From positions 1,736,001-1,800,000 of the forward strand of contig NZ_JABBGH010000001.1 of assembly GCF_012927305.1 (NCBI RefSeq): 64,000 nt of DNA, written 5' to 3'. The notes beneath the pieces are model-generated. The model was not told the origin of the DNA. It worked only from the letters and a program-made list of their open reading frames with translations, and searched no databases. The DNA is from Hymenobacter polaris. Its GTDB lineage: Bacteria > Bacteroidota > Bacteroidia > Cytophagales > Hymenobacteraceae. Within the stretch, counting starts at the first letter, position 1, and each line of letters starts with the position of its first letter. Positions 35,378-43,866 of the stretch are shown piece by piece. The position numbers were made by a program, and so were the translations under genes.

Positions 35378-36457
35378 ATCCCTATTACCGACTGCCCGCA
35401 CCTCGGCCCAGGTCCAATAGCGCCGGGACTCTACTCCTTCGTAACCCTCTTGCAGATAAGCGACTACCTCGGCCTCTACCACCCTAGGGGCTAGCGAGGA
35501 GGCGTAGATGGGTCGGCCGTCGGGGTCGGCGTAGCGCTCGGCTTTGGAGAGGGGGCGGCCGGCCAGGCGCAGCAGCGGGCCGGTATCGGTGAGGGGGTCG
35601 GCCACCCAGCGGTAGGGGCCAGTTTCGTGGGCATTGAGGCGGGCGGCCAGGGGGCCTAGGGGCAGGCGCGGCAGCGTAGGGCGGCTCTCCAGGTCAATCC
35701 AGGTGGTGTATTTGCACTCTAGCTCGTAGCGCTGCCCGTCGTAAACACTTAGTACCCAGTCGAAGCCCGCCGTGGGACCAAACAGCGCGTAGTAGGGCAC
35801 TGGCGCGGGCGTTTGCACCACCGCCAGGCCAATGGCAGCATAGCTGCGGCGCTCGGTCAGGGGGCCCTGCAGGGCGGCCACGGCTTGCCGCACCCGCGCA
35901 TACTCGGGCTCCCAGGCGGTGCGGCCGGCCTCAGGGTTCAGCAAAATGTCCGCGAAGCGGGGCAGAAACCAGGCGAACTTCTCGGCCGAGGCCTCGTCCT
36001 CGCGCCGGCGGCGGGCGGGCGCGCCAAAGGGTTCGTAGAAGCGCGTCTTCTCCTCGGCGTTCAGCCAGCAGGCTAGCTTGAGCGCCGTATCTGCCAGCGG
36101 GTTTTGCCAATCTATTTCGCGGAAATCACCCAGCACCGCCAGCTGGCGCAGCAAGTCCTCGTGGATTAGGGCCAGCTCGGGGTGCAGCAGCGCCCACACG
36201 CCCACAAAGCCGTCGATGTCAAAGTGGTTGGCCGTTACGGCCTGGGCGGGGCCTAGGGCGGCGGGCTGGCGCAGGGCGCGCAGCACCGAGCCGGCGCTAG
36301 TATCATCGCGCAGGGCGGCGGGCGTGGCCGCCCCGCGCCAGTGCGCCAGCGTGAGGGCCGCGCCCAGGCCGGTGCTGTCTACCACGATGGTCGGCTGGCG
36401 CCGCAGCTGGCCAAAGGGCACAAAATGACGTGGCAAAAACAAGTCAACATCTAACAT
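35372..36457 (-). CDS. Hypothetical protein (DUF6687-like?)
   Basis: The 361-residue soluble protein has no signal peptide. Near residue 85 it has ANHFDIDGFVGVWALLHPEL, a pattern that may belong to DUF6687 as I remember it. A DxDG in that context is also reminiscent of the DHH phosphoesterase motif, but the other DHH motifs are not visible. A later part has ALFGPTAGFDWVLSVYDGQRYELECKYTTWIDL. Function is unknown. The stop codon lies inside the arm of palindrome C. It is followed downstream (in its own direction) by sbcC's 3' end, and its start is 17 bases from the HNH gene's stop, so the two are likely co-transcribed. Confidence 0.75.
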   Translation of the reverse strand: MLDVDLFLPRHFVPFGQLRRQPTIVVDSTGLGAALTLAHWRGAATPAALRDDTSAGSVLRALRQPAALGPAQAVTANHFDIDGFVGVWALLHPELALIHEDLLRQLAVLGDFREIDWQNPLADTALKLACWLNAEEKTRFYEPFGAPARRRREDEASAEKFAWFLPRFADILLNPEAGRTAWEPEYARVRQAVAALQGPLTERRSYAAIGLAVVQTPAPVPYYALFGPTAGFDWVLSVYDGQRYELECKYTTWIDLESRPTLPRLPLGPLAARLNAHETGPYRWVADPLTDTGPLLRLAGRPLSKAERYADPDGRPIYASSLAPRVVEAEVVAYLQEGYEGVESRRYWTWAEVRAVGNRDK

Positions 36458-36474
36458 ACAGTACTATTTAACAA

Positions 36475-36810
36475 CTACTTACTGCCGCGGCGGTTGCGAA
36501 TCCGCTCCACGCGGGTCTTGCGAATCCAGGTGAGGTACTCCTGCAGCTCGGCGGCTTCGCGCAGGGCCGCTACGGTGCTGTACTGGCGGGCCAGCTCGCG
36601 GTTGCTCAAAAAGCGGTGCACGCTGCTGTGGCAGGGCTGGCACAGGTTCACGGTGTCGCCGTAGCGGCCGCCTTCCTCGCGGGGCACCAGGTGGTGGCGG
36701 CTGGTGTGCTGCACCTCGCGCTCGCAGAGGCCGCAGCGGGTATCGGCGCTCTGCTGGGCGCGGGCAGTGGCTTCGGCGGCGGCCTGGGCTAGCTGGTGGC
36801 GGCGGCGCAT
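36475..36810 (-). CDS. HNH endonuclease-like protein
   Basis: The 111-residue protein has an HNH zinc-type nuclease core: CGLCERE (Cys pair), HHLVPREEGG, and NLCQPCHSSVHRF (second Cys pair and His). The N-terminal helix is Ala/Gln/Arg-rich and the C-terminus is basic (RVERIRNRRGSK), which fits DNA binding. HNH proteins of this size are found alone in many genomes, sometimes as mobile or restriction components, but no such partner is visible. It is expressed ahead of the 35372 hypothetical gene, 17 bases apart. Confidence 0.8.
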   Translation of the reverse strand: MRRRHQLAQAAAEATARAQQSADTRCGLCEREVQHTSRHHLVPREEGGRYGDTVNLCQPCHSSVHRFLSNRELARQYSTVAALREAAELQEYLTWIRKTRVERIRNRRGSK

Positions 36811-37013
36811 GGGTGATTCAGCGTCAAGGGCTTACAAAAATCGTTCCTCCTAAGCCAGCAGTGGCTTTGCTATCAACTGGCAAGGCGCAGCGTAAGTTGC
36901 AATTGTGCCGGGCGCCTGCTTTATATTGCGCTATTAGGACAGCGGCATCCATTATTTTATTCTTATTTTTTCTTCTGATTGAATATTTCAAAGCTTCACC
37001 TTTTTTATATACC

Positions 37014-37463
37014 ATGAAAGCCCTATTTACTTACCTCTGCCGTCGACCAATTAAATCTTATTCACTGGCTTTCCTATTTGTTATCGCTCTGCTAGGATGG
37101 GGTGCGCCCGCGGCCAAGGCCCAGACCTGGATGGTTTCTACCACGCCCTACATTAAGCTAGGCGTATTAGATAAGTACCATTCGCTCGATGGCTACCAGG
37201 CCGTCTTCATCGTGACGAGCGAGCGCGACCACCAGGAGTACATGCTCGTCAAGACGGTAGCCAAAACCGAGCAGGGCGTCGATGTGCTGTTTCCTTCCGA
37301 ACCTACCGACCCCGAGTACTTCAAAAACCCAAAGGGCCTGGCCGCCCAGCCCGTGGCCGGCAGCTACACCTGGGAGTGCCGAGTGCAGGGCAAACGCGTG
37401 GTGGGCGGCCACTTCACCTACCCCGACGCCGGCAACGACATCAATACAATAGTGCGCCAGTAA
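37014..37463 (+). CDS. Secreted hypothetical protein
   Basis: The 149-residue product has a signal peptide ending GAPAAKAQ, then a small beta-rich domain: YQAVFIVTSERDHQEYMLVKT, YTWECRVQGKRVVGGHFTYPD. I do not recognise it. An AT-rich leader (36835-37013), unlike its GC-rich coding sequence, precedes it; reading through that leader gives an unlikely longer product, so I chose ATG 37014. Confidence 0.65.
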   Translation: MKALFTYLCRRPIKSYSLAFLFVIALLGWGAPAAKAQTWMVSTTPYIKLGVLDKYHSLDGYQAVFIVTSERDHQEYMLVKTVAKTEQGVDVLFPSEPTDPEYFKNPKGLAAQPVAGSYTWECRVQGKRVVGGHFTYPDAGNDINTIVRQ

Positions 37464-37531
37464 GCCGGTGGTTCGTTTTTCGTTGTTCGGCAACGGCGGC
37501 CGGGCTGCACAACGAACAGCTAACAACCAGC

Positions 37532-38131
37532 CTAGCCCCGCACGATGCGCATGACGGGCACCTCCTCGGGCGGGGGGCCCAGCAGCCCGGCCAGGGCCTG
37601 CAAAAAGCGGCCGGCCGTGTCGGTGCGGCCGGCGGGCGGGCCGGGGGCGTGGTGGCGGTGGTGCTCGCCGCGCAGTTCACCCAGCATGGTAGGGGTGCCG
37701 GTCTCGTCGGGGCTGCGCCCTAGGGTGGCTTCGAGCAAAAAGTAGCGCGGCAGCTGCTCGTCGGGCTCGTCGGGCAGGAGGTCGTCGGCCTCCTCGTCCA
37801 GGTCGTCGGGCACGCGCTCGTAGCTGGCCGGGTCGGCCTCGGGCTGCTCATACACGATGGCGGCCAGGTGGGCCTCGCCGGTGGCCTGGGCGGCGGGCAG
37901 CTGCAGCAGGGCGGTGGCGCGGCCCGCCACCCGGTGCCAGGTTAGCTGCAAGCCGCGCGGGGCCACGCGCTCGGGCGAGGCCAGGTTTTCGGCGGCTTTG
38001 TCCCACACGTACAGCAGCAGCTCGCGGGCCAGCAGCGGGTCGCCCAGCTCGTGGCGCACGGCCTCGGGCCGCCGCCACACCAGTTGCGGCAGCATATGAA
38101 AGGCAAATTGGTACGGGTGCAGGCGGGCCAT
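37532..38131 (-). CDS. Hypothetical protein with acidic linker
   Basis: The 199-residue product has an N-terminal segment MARLHPYQFAFHMLPQLVWRR and a moderately conserved-looking middle. A strongly acidic stretch comes next (DDLDEEADDLLPDEPDEQ), and then a His-rich patch (RGEHHRHHAP). No signal peptide is seen. Function is unknown. A TATTTTTG box ends 4 bases before the ATG, so the transcript is probably leaderless. Confidence 0.65.
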   Translation of the reverse strand: MARLHPYQFAFHMLPQLVWRRPEAVRHELGDPLLARELLLYVWDKAAENLASPERVAPRGLQLTWHRVAGRATALLQLPAAQATGEAHLAAIVYEQPEADPASYERVPDDLDEEADDLLPDEPDEQLPRYFLLEATLGRSPDETGTPTMLGELRGEHHRHHAPGPPAGRTDTAGRFLQALAGLLGPPPEEVPVMRIVRG

Positions 38132-38135
38132 GCGG

Positions 38136-38143
38136 CAAAAATA
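38136..38143 (-). promoter_or_regulatory. Promoter -7 box TATTTTTG
   Basis: Exact TAnnTTTG match, 4 bases before ATG 38131. Confidence 0.5.
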
Positions 38144-38184
38144 GCGGCTGGTGGGCAGCGTTCCTTGCCTGCCCCACGCTGGGG

Positions 38185-39339
38185 CTACTCCTGGCCGGCG
38201 GCCCGCGCCAGGGCCCGGCCCAGTACGGCGGCGCTAGCGGCCCAGCTAAAGCGCGCGGCATTGGCCAGGCCGGCCGCGCGCAGGCGCGCGCGCAGGGCCT
38301 CGTCGGTGGCCAGCTGCCCTAGGGCGGCGGCGATGGTGGCGGGGTCGTGGGGGTCGCAGAGTAGGGCGGCGGTGGGGCCCCCGGCCGCCTCGGGCAGCGA
38401 TGACACGCTAGAGGTGAGCACCGGGCAGCCGCTGGCCTGGGCCTCCACCACCGGCAAGCCAAAGCCCTCGAAGAAAGGCACGTAGACCATAGCCAGCGCG
38501 CCGGCATACAGGGCTACCAGCTCCGCTTCGCCCACGCGGCCCGTGAAGCACACGGCCGCCTGCACCGCGGCGGGCAGCTGCCGGTAGGTGTCGTGCAAGG
38601 GGCCGGTGCGCCAGGCGTCGCGGCCCACTAGCAGCAGCTGCACGGGCGCCGCGGCTGCCCCACCCTGCTCCTTAAACAGCGCAAACGCCCGCAGCAGATT
38701 CGGCAGGTTCTTGCGGGGCTGCAAGGCGCCCACGTACAAAAAATACGGCTGGCCCTGGCTGTAGCGGGTGCGCGCCGCCGCTACAGCCAGGGCCGGCTGG
38801 GGCTGAAAGTGGGCGGCCGGCGCATTATGAGCCACCGCAATGCCAGCGGCAGCGAGGCCAAACTGCCGGGCCACGTCCTGGCGGGTGGTGTCGGACACGG
38901 CCACGAGCTGGGCGGCGGCGCGGGCAAAGCGCGGCACGAAGTAGGCGTAGTAGCGGTGCATGAGGCGGCCCATATCCTGGGGGCGGTGCAGGTAGGCTAG
39001 GTCGTGCACCACCAGCACGCGGGGCACGCGGGTGCCCAGCACCGTGAAGCCCTCGGGCGAGAGCAGCGCCGCCGGGCGGTGCCAGCGCAGCCAAGCGGCC
39101 ACGGCGCCCTCGTACCAGGCCAGCATCAGCAGGGGGTGGCGGGCGGGGGGCAGCAGCGCGTGCAGCGTCACGTTGGGCCCTAGGCGGTAGCGCTCGTCGA
39201 AGGGCCGGTCGAAGAGGAAGTGAAACTGCCAGTCGGGCCGCTGGCGCACCAGCTCGCGCAGGGTTTCGAAGGCGTAGCGCCCTAGGCCCTCCAGCTGCCC
39301 GCCCGGCAGCAGAAACCGGGTCGTCACGGCGACGTGCAT
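38185..39339 (-). CDS. Glycosyltransferase family 4
   Basis: The 384-residue GT-B enzyme starts MHVAVTTRFLLPGGQLEGLG, a common opening of mannosyl-type GT4 enzymes. It has RVLVVHDLAYLHRP, then YFLYVGALQPRKNLPNLLRA (donor-binding start), LLVGRDAW, and the E-x7-E motif in FFEGFGLPVVEAQASGCPVL. It adds a sugar to a growing surface polysaccharide in the cytoplasm. It lies beside the flippase, Wzz and ligase genes, in the same direction as the flippase (89 bases downstream of its stop). Confidence 0.88.
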   Translation of the reverse strand: MHVAVTTRFLLPGGQLEGLGRYAFETLRELVRQRPDWQFHFLFDRPFDERYRLGPNVTLHALLPPARHPLLMLAWYEGAVAAWLRWHRPAALLSPEGFTVLGTRVPRVLVVHDLAYLHRPQDMGRLMHRYYAYFVPRFARAAAQLVAVSDTTRQDVARQFGLAAAGIAVAHNAPAAHFQPQPALAVAAARTRYSQGQPYFLYVGALQPRKNLPNLLRAFALFKEQGGAAAAPVQLLLVGRDAWRTGPLHDTYRQLPAAVQAAVCFTGRVGEAELVALYAGALAMVYVPFFEGFGLPVVEAQASGCPVLTSSVSSLPEAAGGPTAALLCDPHDPATIAAALGQLATDEALRARLRAAGLANAARFSWAASAAVLGRALARAAGQE

Positions 39340-39428
39340 CGCTTTATTAGTTATGAGTTATGAGTTGGGGCATTTGAAACTCAGCGAGCCTCGGCGGTTT
39401 ACCACTGCGCACCTCTGCGGGAACTTCC

Positions 39429-40862
39429 CTAACGAGTTGGGCGCATACGCCGGCCAAAATCGCGGCGGCTTACCAGGCCCGTCAGCGGCAGCAGGGCGGC
39501 GAAGTACGCGCCCATCAGGCCGGTTTCGAGCCACCAGCTGAGGGCCAGTTGGGTGCGCGCCAGGTACCAGCCGCCGCACAGCAGCCCGAAGGCCAGCGCC
39601 AGCCGCGCCAGGATGTGCCAGGGCACCGCCACCGGCGTGCGCCGCGCCACCAGCCACACGTAGCCGCCCGACACCAGCACGGCACTCACCAGCGTGTTGA
39701 CGGCCGCCGCCACCGCCCCGTAGCGCGGCAGCGTGAGCAGGTTCAGGCCCACGTTGAGGGCGATGCTGCCCGCCACCAGCCAGCTCACCGCCCGCTGGTG
39801 GTGGGTGCTGGTGAGCAGCGTGCTGTAGATGGCGAAAAAGGCGTGCACCAGCACGTTCAGAAACAATACCTTGAGGCAGAGCACCATGCGCGCCAGCTCG
39901 GGGGGCGAGCTGCGGGTGAATTGCCAGAACAGCACCTCGCCCCGAAACAGCACGAACGCCACGGCCAGCAGCAGCGGCACGGCCACGATGCGCTGACCAA
40001 ACCACAGCAGCTGGCGCTGCTGCCGGGGCTGGCCCAGCGCGTGGGCGAAGCGCGCAAAAAACAGCGGCAGCACCGTCCAGGCGTACATCATCAGGGCGTC
40101 GAGCCAGCGGTAGGCCCCGGCGTAGTAGCCGGCCTCGCGGGCCGAGGCCAGGCGCTCGAGCAGCACCATGTCGAGGCGCTCGTTGATGCCGTAGAGCAGG
40201 GCGATGAAGGCAAACGGCACGGCCCCGCGCAGCAGCTGCCCGGCCGGCAGCCGCCGGGGCCAGCGGTGGGGCAAGGCCCCAAACAGCCGCCGCAGCAGCC
40301 CCAGAAACAGCACCGCCGTGAAAGCCGCCGCCGCCAGCCGCGCCCCCACGTAGCTGCCCAGTGCCAGCTGCCCGCCCAGCACCAGCCCGCCCACCAGCCC
40401 CAAGGCCAGCAATTTTTCCAGCACCGACAGCACGGCGTCGGTGTTGAAGTGCTGGCGGCCCTGCACGGGAGCGCGCAAAAACAGGCCGTACTGCGTGAGC
40501 AGCAAGCTGGCCCCGATGGCGGCCAGCACTTGCAGCTGCGGCCCGCGGTAGCCCACCGCCCAGCCCGTGGCCAGCAGCACCCCTAGGGCCAGCAGCGTGA
40601 GCAAGCCCCGCAGCGGCAGCAGCGTGCCGAAGTGCTGGCGGGCAAAGTCGGCCTCGGCCGCCAGGCGGCGCACCGTAAACTGCGTGAGGCCCAAATCGCC
40701 CACCGTGGCCACCACCACGGCCAGCGACGAAGCCGCCGCCACCAGCCCAAACGTGGCGTGGCCCAGGCGGTCTTGCACCAGGTTTTCGAGCAGCACCCAG
40801 CCGGGCTTTACCAGCAGGTTGAGGCCCACGGCCAGGCTAATGTTACCAAAAAAACGTTTGAT
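39429..40862 (-). CDS. Polysaccharide flippase (Wzx/PST type), start codon unclear
   Basis: The protein of about 478 residues has 12-14 predicted membrane helices and the family opening KRFFGNISLAVGLNLLVKPGW, followed by DRLGHATFGLVAAASSLAVV. It should translocate lipid-linked repeat units. A TATCTTTG promoter box at 40900-40907 places the start of transcription near 40895, yet the conserved N-terminus directly downstream has no ATG, GTG or TTG in frame. The codon that fits best is ATC at 40862 (IKRFFGN); ATT at 40841 and GTG at 40829 are alternatives. Reading further upstream enters the promoter and the divergent wzz-like gene, so that extension is not real. The gene is divergent from the Wzz-like gene and co-directional with the GT4. 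Confidence 0.8.
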   Translation of the reverse strand: MKRFFGNISLAVGLNLLVKPGWVLLENLVQDRLGHATFGLVAAASSLAVVVATVGDLGLTQFTVRRLAAEADFARQHFGTLLPLRGLLTLLALGVLLATGWAVGYRGPQLQVLAAIGASLLLTQYGLFLRAPVQGRQHFNTDAVLSVLEKLLALGLVGGLVLGGQLALGSYVGARLAAAAFTAVLFLGLLRRLFGALPHRWPRRLPAGQLLRGAVPFAFIALLYGINERLDMVLLERLASAREAGYYAGAYRWLDALMMYAWTVLPLFFARFAHALGQPRQQRQLLWFGQRIVAVPLLLAVAFVLFRGEVLFWQFTRSSPPELARMVLCLKVLFLNVLVHAFFAIYSTLLTSTHHQRAVSWLVAGSIALNVGLNLLTLPRYGAVAAAVNTLVSAVLVSGGYVWLVARRTPVAVPWHILARLALAFGLLCGGWYLARTQLALSWWLETGLMGAYFAALLPLTGLVSRRDFGRRMRPTR

Positions 40863-40899
40863 GCGACAAAAAGAATAAGGCGAGCGGCGGCAAAGCGCG

Positions 40900-40907
40900 C
40901 AAAGATA
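40900..40907 (-). promoter_or_regulatory. Promoter -7 box TATCTTTG (flippase)
   Basis: Exact TAnnTTTG on the minus strand. It forms an imperfect dyad with the divergent box at 40935-40942. Confidence 0.5.
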
Positions 40908-40934
40908 GGCGGCCGCCCAGGCTGGCAGCCGCCC

Positions 40935-40942
40935 TATCTTTG
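40935..40942 (+). promoter_or_regulatory. Promoter -7 box TATCTTTG (Wzz-like gene)
   Basis: Exact TAnnTTTG match, 47 bases before ATG 40990. The same octamer drives the divergent flippase gene. Confidence 0.5.
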
Positions 40943-40989
40943 CCCGGCCTGGCGGCCGGCTTACCGCGCCAGGCACTTTTTTGCCCGTT

Positions 40990-42078
40990 ATGTCGCCCGA
41001 TTCGCCGTTCGTTTTCTCGCTGGCCAGCTTGCGGGCCATTTTCAACCGTTGGAAGTACTTGCTGGGGCTGGCGGCCGCGCTGGCGGCCGTGGTAAGCGTG
41101 GTGGTGGCCCTGTCGCTGCCCAATATCTACAGCTCGACGGCGGTGTTTCTGCCCACTTCGCCCCAGAGCGCCGACCCCGACCGCCTGGTGGAGGGCTCGA
41201 AGCTGGAGATTGGCAGCCGGCCCGAGGACCTCGACCGCGTGGTCACCATCGGGCAGTCGCTGCCGCTGGCCGAGCAGATGGTGCGGCGCTTCAACCTCTA
41301 CGAGCACTACCACGTGGGCCCGCCCGGCACCGACCGGGCCGAAAACAACGCCCTGAGCGAGTTTAACAGCAATTTCAGCATCGTGCACAACGAGCGCGAC
41401 GCCATCGAGCTTACCTTCCGCGACCGCGATAAGAAGCTGGCCGCCGCCGTGGCCAACGCCCTGGTGGCCGCCATCGACTCGGTAAACCAGCAGTTGACCT
41501 ACGAAAACCGCCGCCAGGTACTGGAGCTGTACCGGCAGCGCTCGGCGCGCATTGGGGCCAACTACGAGGCCGTGCGCCGCCAGCTGCTGGCCGCCCGCCG
41601 CCGCTACGGCGTGTATGGGCTCGAGCAGCAGGGCCGCTACCTGGCCAAGGAAATCATTGAAACCCAGCGGGCCCTGAACCTGGCCGAGGGCGGTGGCGGC
41701 GGCAACGCGGCGGCTTTGCGGCGGGCCCTGCGCGGCCTCACGCAGGCCGATATGGGCAACCCCATCAACCTCGAAAATATCACCCTAGGGGCCGACTCGG
41801 TGAACCTGCTGAACGGCCGCCTGACCGATTTGCAAACGCGCCTGGTAGCTTCGCAAGCCGCCTTCGAGCAGGCCGAAACCTCGCTGCGCACCCGCGTGTC
41901 GTCGCTCTACTTGGTGCAGAAGGCTTACCCGGCCACCCGCAAGAGCGGGCCCTTCCGGGTCCTCCTCGTGCTGGGCGCGGTGGTGGGCACGCTGGCCGTG
42001 TCGCTGGTGCTGGTGCTGCTGCTCGAGCTGCTGCGCCGCCGGCCGGGCCTAGGGGTCAGGCAAAGGGTTAGCGGATAG
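40990..42078 (+). CDS. Wzz-type polysaccharide chain-length determinant
   Basis: The 362-residue inner-membrane protein has two membrane segments, about 23-43 and 325-350, around a long periplasmic helical domain with Arg-rich coiled coil (YENRRQVLELYRQRSARIG and so on). SLPNIYSSTAVFLPTSPQ after the first helix is the Wzz-like start of the periplasmic part. It sets polymer length during Wzx/Wzy assembly. No tyrosine-kinase domain is attached. The upstream TTG option at 40981 is rejected in favour of ATG 40990. The C-terminus overlaps palindrome D by a few codons. Confidence 0.85.
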   Translation: MSPDSPFVFSLASLRAIFNRWKYLLGLAAALAAVVSVVVALSLPNIYSSTAVFLPTSPQSADPDRLVEGSKLEIGSRPEDLDRVVTIGQSLPLAEQMVRRFNLYEHYHVGPPGTDRAENNALSEFNSNFSIVHNERDAIELTFRDRDKKLAAAVANALVAAIDSVNQQLTYENRRQVLELYRQRSARIGANYEAVRRQLLAARRRYGVYGLEQQGRYLAKEIIETQRALNLAEGGGGGNAAALRRALRGLTQADMGNPINLENITLGADSVNLLNGRLTDLQTRLVASQAAFEQAETSLRTRVSSLYLVQKAYPATRKSGPFRVLLVLGAVVGTLAVSLVLVLLLELLRRRPGLGVRQRVSG

Positions 42079-42277
42079 GAAATCACGTAGCCCGTTATGC
42101 TGAGTTTGCCGAAGCATCTCTACCGCGTAACTAAACCCTAACGCTAGGGTTAGCGGATAGGAAATCACGTAGCCCGTCATGCTGAGCCTGCCGAAGCATC
42201 TCTACCGCGTAACTAAACCCTAACGCCAGGATTACTTGCGCGGTAGATGCTTCGGCAGGCTCAGCATGACGGGCTAC
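42065..42277. repeat. Rearranged palindromic repeat, GTCATGCTGAG family (copy D)
   Basis: An 82-bp left-arm unit is present twice in tandem (42065-42146, 42147-42228), and the right arm 42247-42277 once. Right arm and second left copy match exactly over 31 bp, while the first copy has changes (GTTATGCTGAGTTTGCCG versus GTCATGCTGAGCCTGCCG). The right arm also lacks two bases near GGTAGATGC. Confidence 0.85.
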
Positions 42278-42333
42278 TTAACCTAACACCTCAACCATCC
42301 ACCCACCATCCACCTAACAGTTTACCCACCACT

Positions 42334-43866
42334 ATGCGCCACCTGCTGCTTCGCCTGCGCCCCGCCGACTCCCTGCAGTGGGTATTCGTGGGTTTTCTGG
42401 CCTTGCTGACCCTCGGGGGCGGGCTGGCGGCGCTGGTGCAGCAGCCGGCCTGGCTGCTGCCGGCGCTGGCGGTGCCGGCCCTGGTGCTGGTGCTGGCCCG
42501 CTGGCAGTGGCTCTACTACCTGCTGTTTCTCACGCTGCCCTTCTCGCACGAGCTGGTGCTGGGCAGCCTGCACATCGACGTGCCCAGCGAGCCGCTGCTG
42601 CTGAGCCTGCTGGTGTGCGTGCCGCTGGCCCTGCTGCTGGGGCCAGGGGGCCTAGGGCAGCTGGCCCCGCGCGAGTGGCGCCACCCGCTGCTGCTGCTGC
42701 CGGCCCTCATGCTAGCCTGGGCCGCCTTCGACACCCTGTTTTCGGTGAATGTGCTGCACTCGGTGAAGTACCTGCTGGCCAAGTGCTGGTACCTGGTGCC
42801 GTGCCTGCTGGGCACGCTGCTGCTGGTGCGTCGCCCCGCCGATTTTTGGCGGGTGGCGGCTTGCTACACCGGGGCGGGCGTGGTGGCGCTGGCGTGGGTG
42901 ATGCCCCGCCACGCCACCCAGGGTTTCAGCTTTGCCAAGGTGGGCTGGGCGGTGCAGCCGTTTTTTATCAACCACGTCATCTACGCTACCGTGCTGGCGC
43001 TGCTGCTGCCGCTAGCCGGTGGGCTGGCGCAGCAGGCCAGCACGCCGGGCCGGCGGCGCTGGTGGCTGGCGGCCGGCGGGCTACTACTGTTTGGGCTCAT
43101 CACCTCCTACACCCGCGCCTCGTGGCTGGCGCTGCCGGTGGCGGGGCTATACTACTGGGTGCTGCGGCGCCGCCTCACGCGCTGGCTGCTGCTGGGCCTG
43201 GCGGTGGCCGGCGTGGGGTCGGCCGTGTACTTCACGGGGGCCGACCGCTTTATGAACTACGCGCCCGATTTTGAGAAGACCGTGTGGCACGGCGGCAACT
43301 TCGAGGCCCACCTGGCTTCGACCTACAAGCTGCAGGATGTGTCGGGCATGGAGCGGGTGTACCGCTGGGTGGCCGCCGCCCGCATGGTGGCCGACAAGCC
43401 CCTCACCGGCACCGGCCCATCTACCTTTTACCCCGAGTATAAGCGCTACACTCTCAAGAGCTTCCGCACCTACGTGAGCGCCAACCCCGAGCACTCCACC
43501 ACCCACAACTACTTTTTGCTGCAGCTGGCTGAGCAGGGCGTGCCGGGCTTCCTGCTCTTTGCGGCCCTGGTGGCCACCACCCTGCTCACGGCCGAGCGCC
43601 TCTACCATGCCAGCGCCGCCCGGCCCGAGGTGCGCCGTATCGTGCTGGCCGTGGTGCTGTCGCTGGTCATCATCCTCTTCCACCTCTTCCTCAACGAGCT
43701 GTTGGAAGTCGATAAAATCGGCACCTTCTTCTTCGTAGGCCTGGCCGCGCTCATCCGCTGCGATTCCTGGACCGCAGATTTAACGGATTTAACGGATTTC
43801 GCAGATACGCCACCTGCGGTGGCTGACGACGCGCATAGCGCGGTTTTGCCTGCGCCGGGGGCCTAG
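42334..43866 (+). CDS. O-antigen ligase/polymerase (Wzy_C family)
   Basis: The 510-residue protein has about 11 membrane helices, a long periplasmic loop with GMERVYRWVAAARMVADKPL, TGTGPSTFYPEYKRY and HNYFLLQLAEQGVPGFLLF, and the usual Wzy_C Arg and His sites. It ligates or polymerises the surface polysaccharide in the periplasm. The final 35 or so residues (ADLTDLTDFADTPPAV...) are encoded by the AACGGATTT repeat at 43771, so the natural C-terminus was probably changed by that repeat. ATG 42334 is preferred; upstream codons belong to palindrome D. Confidence 0.87.
   Translation: MRHLLLRLRPADSLQWVFVGFLALLTLGGGLAALVQQPAWLLPALAVPALVLVLARWQWLYYLLFLTLPFSHELVLGSLHIDVPSEPLLLSLLVCVPLALLLGPGGLGQLAPREWRHPLLLLPALMLAWAAFDTLFSVNVLHSVKYLLAKCWYLVPCLLGTLLLVRRPADFWRVAACYTGAGVVALAWVMPRHATQGFSFAKVGWAVQPFFINHVIYATVLALLLPLAGGLAQQASTPGRRRWWLAAGGLLLFGLITSYTRASWLALPVAGLYYWVLRRRLTRWLLLGLAVAGVGSAVYFTGADRFMNYAPDFEKTVWHGGNFEAHLASTYKLQDVSGMERVYRWVAAARMVADKPLTGTGPSTFYPEYKRYTLKSFRTYVSANPEHSTTHNYFLLQLAEQGVPGFLLFAALVATTLLTAERLYHASAARPEVRRIVLAVVLSLVIILFHLFLNELLEVDKIGTFFFVGLAALIRCDSWTADLTDLTDFADTPPAVADDAHSAVLPAPGA

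Noticed and set aside
36813..37013. Longer start for the secreted protein at 37014
   Set aside because: The extra part is AT-rich and interrupts the clear signal peptide beginning at MKALFTYLC.
40863..41123. Extended N-terminus of the flippase
   Set aside because: It would overlap the promoter of the flippase gene and the divergent Wzz-like gene, and has no conserved residues.
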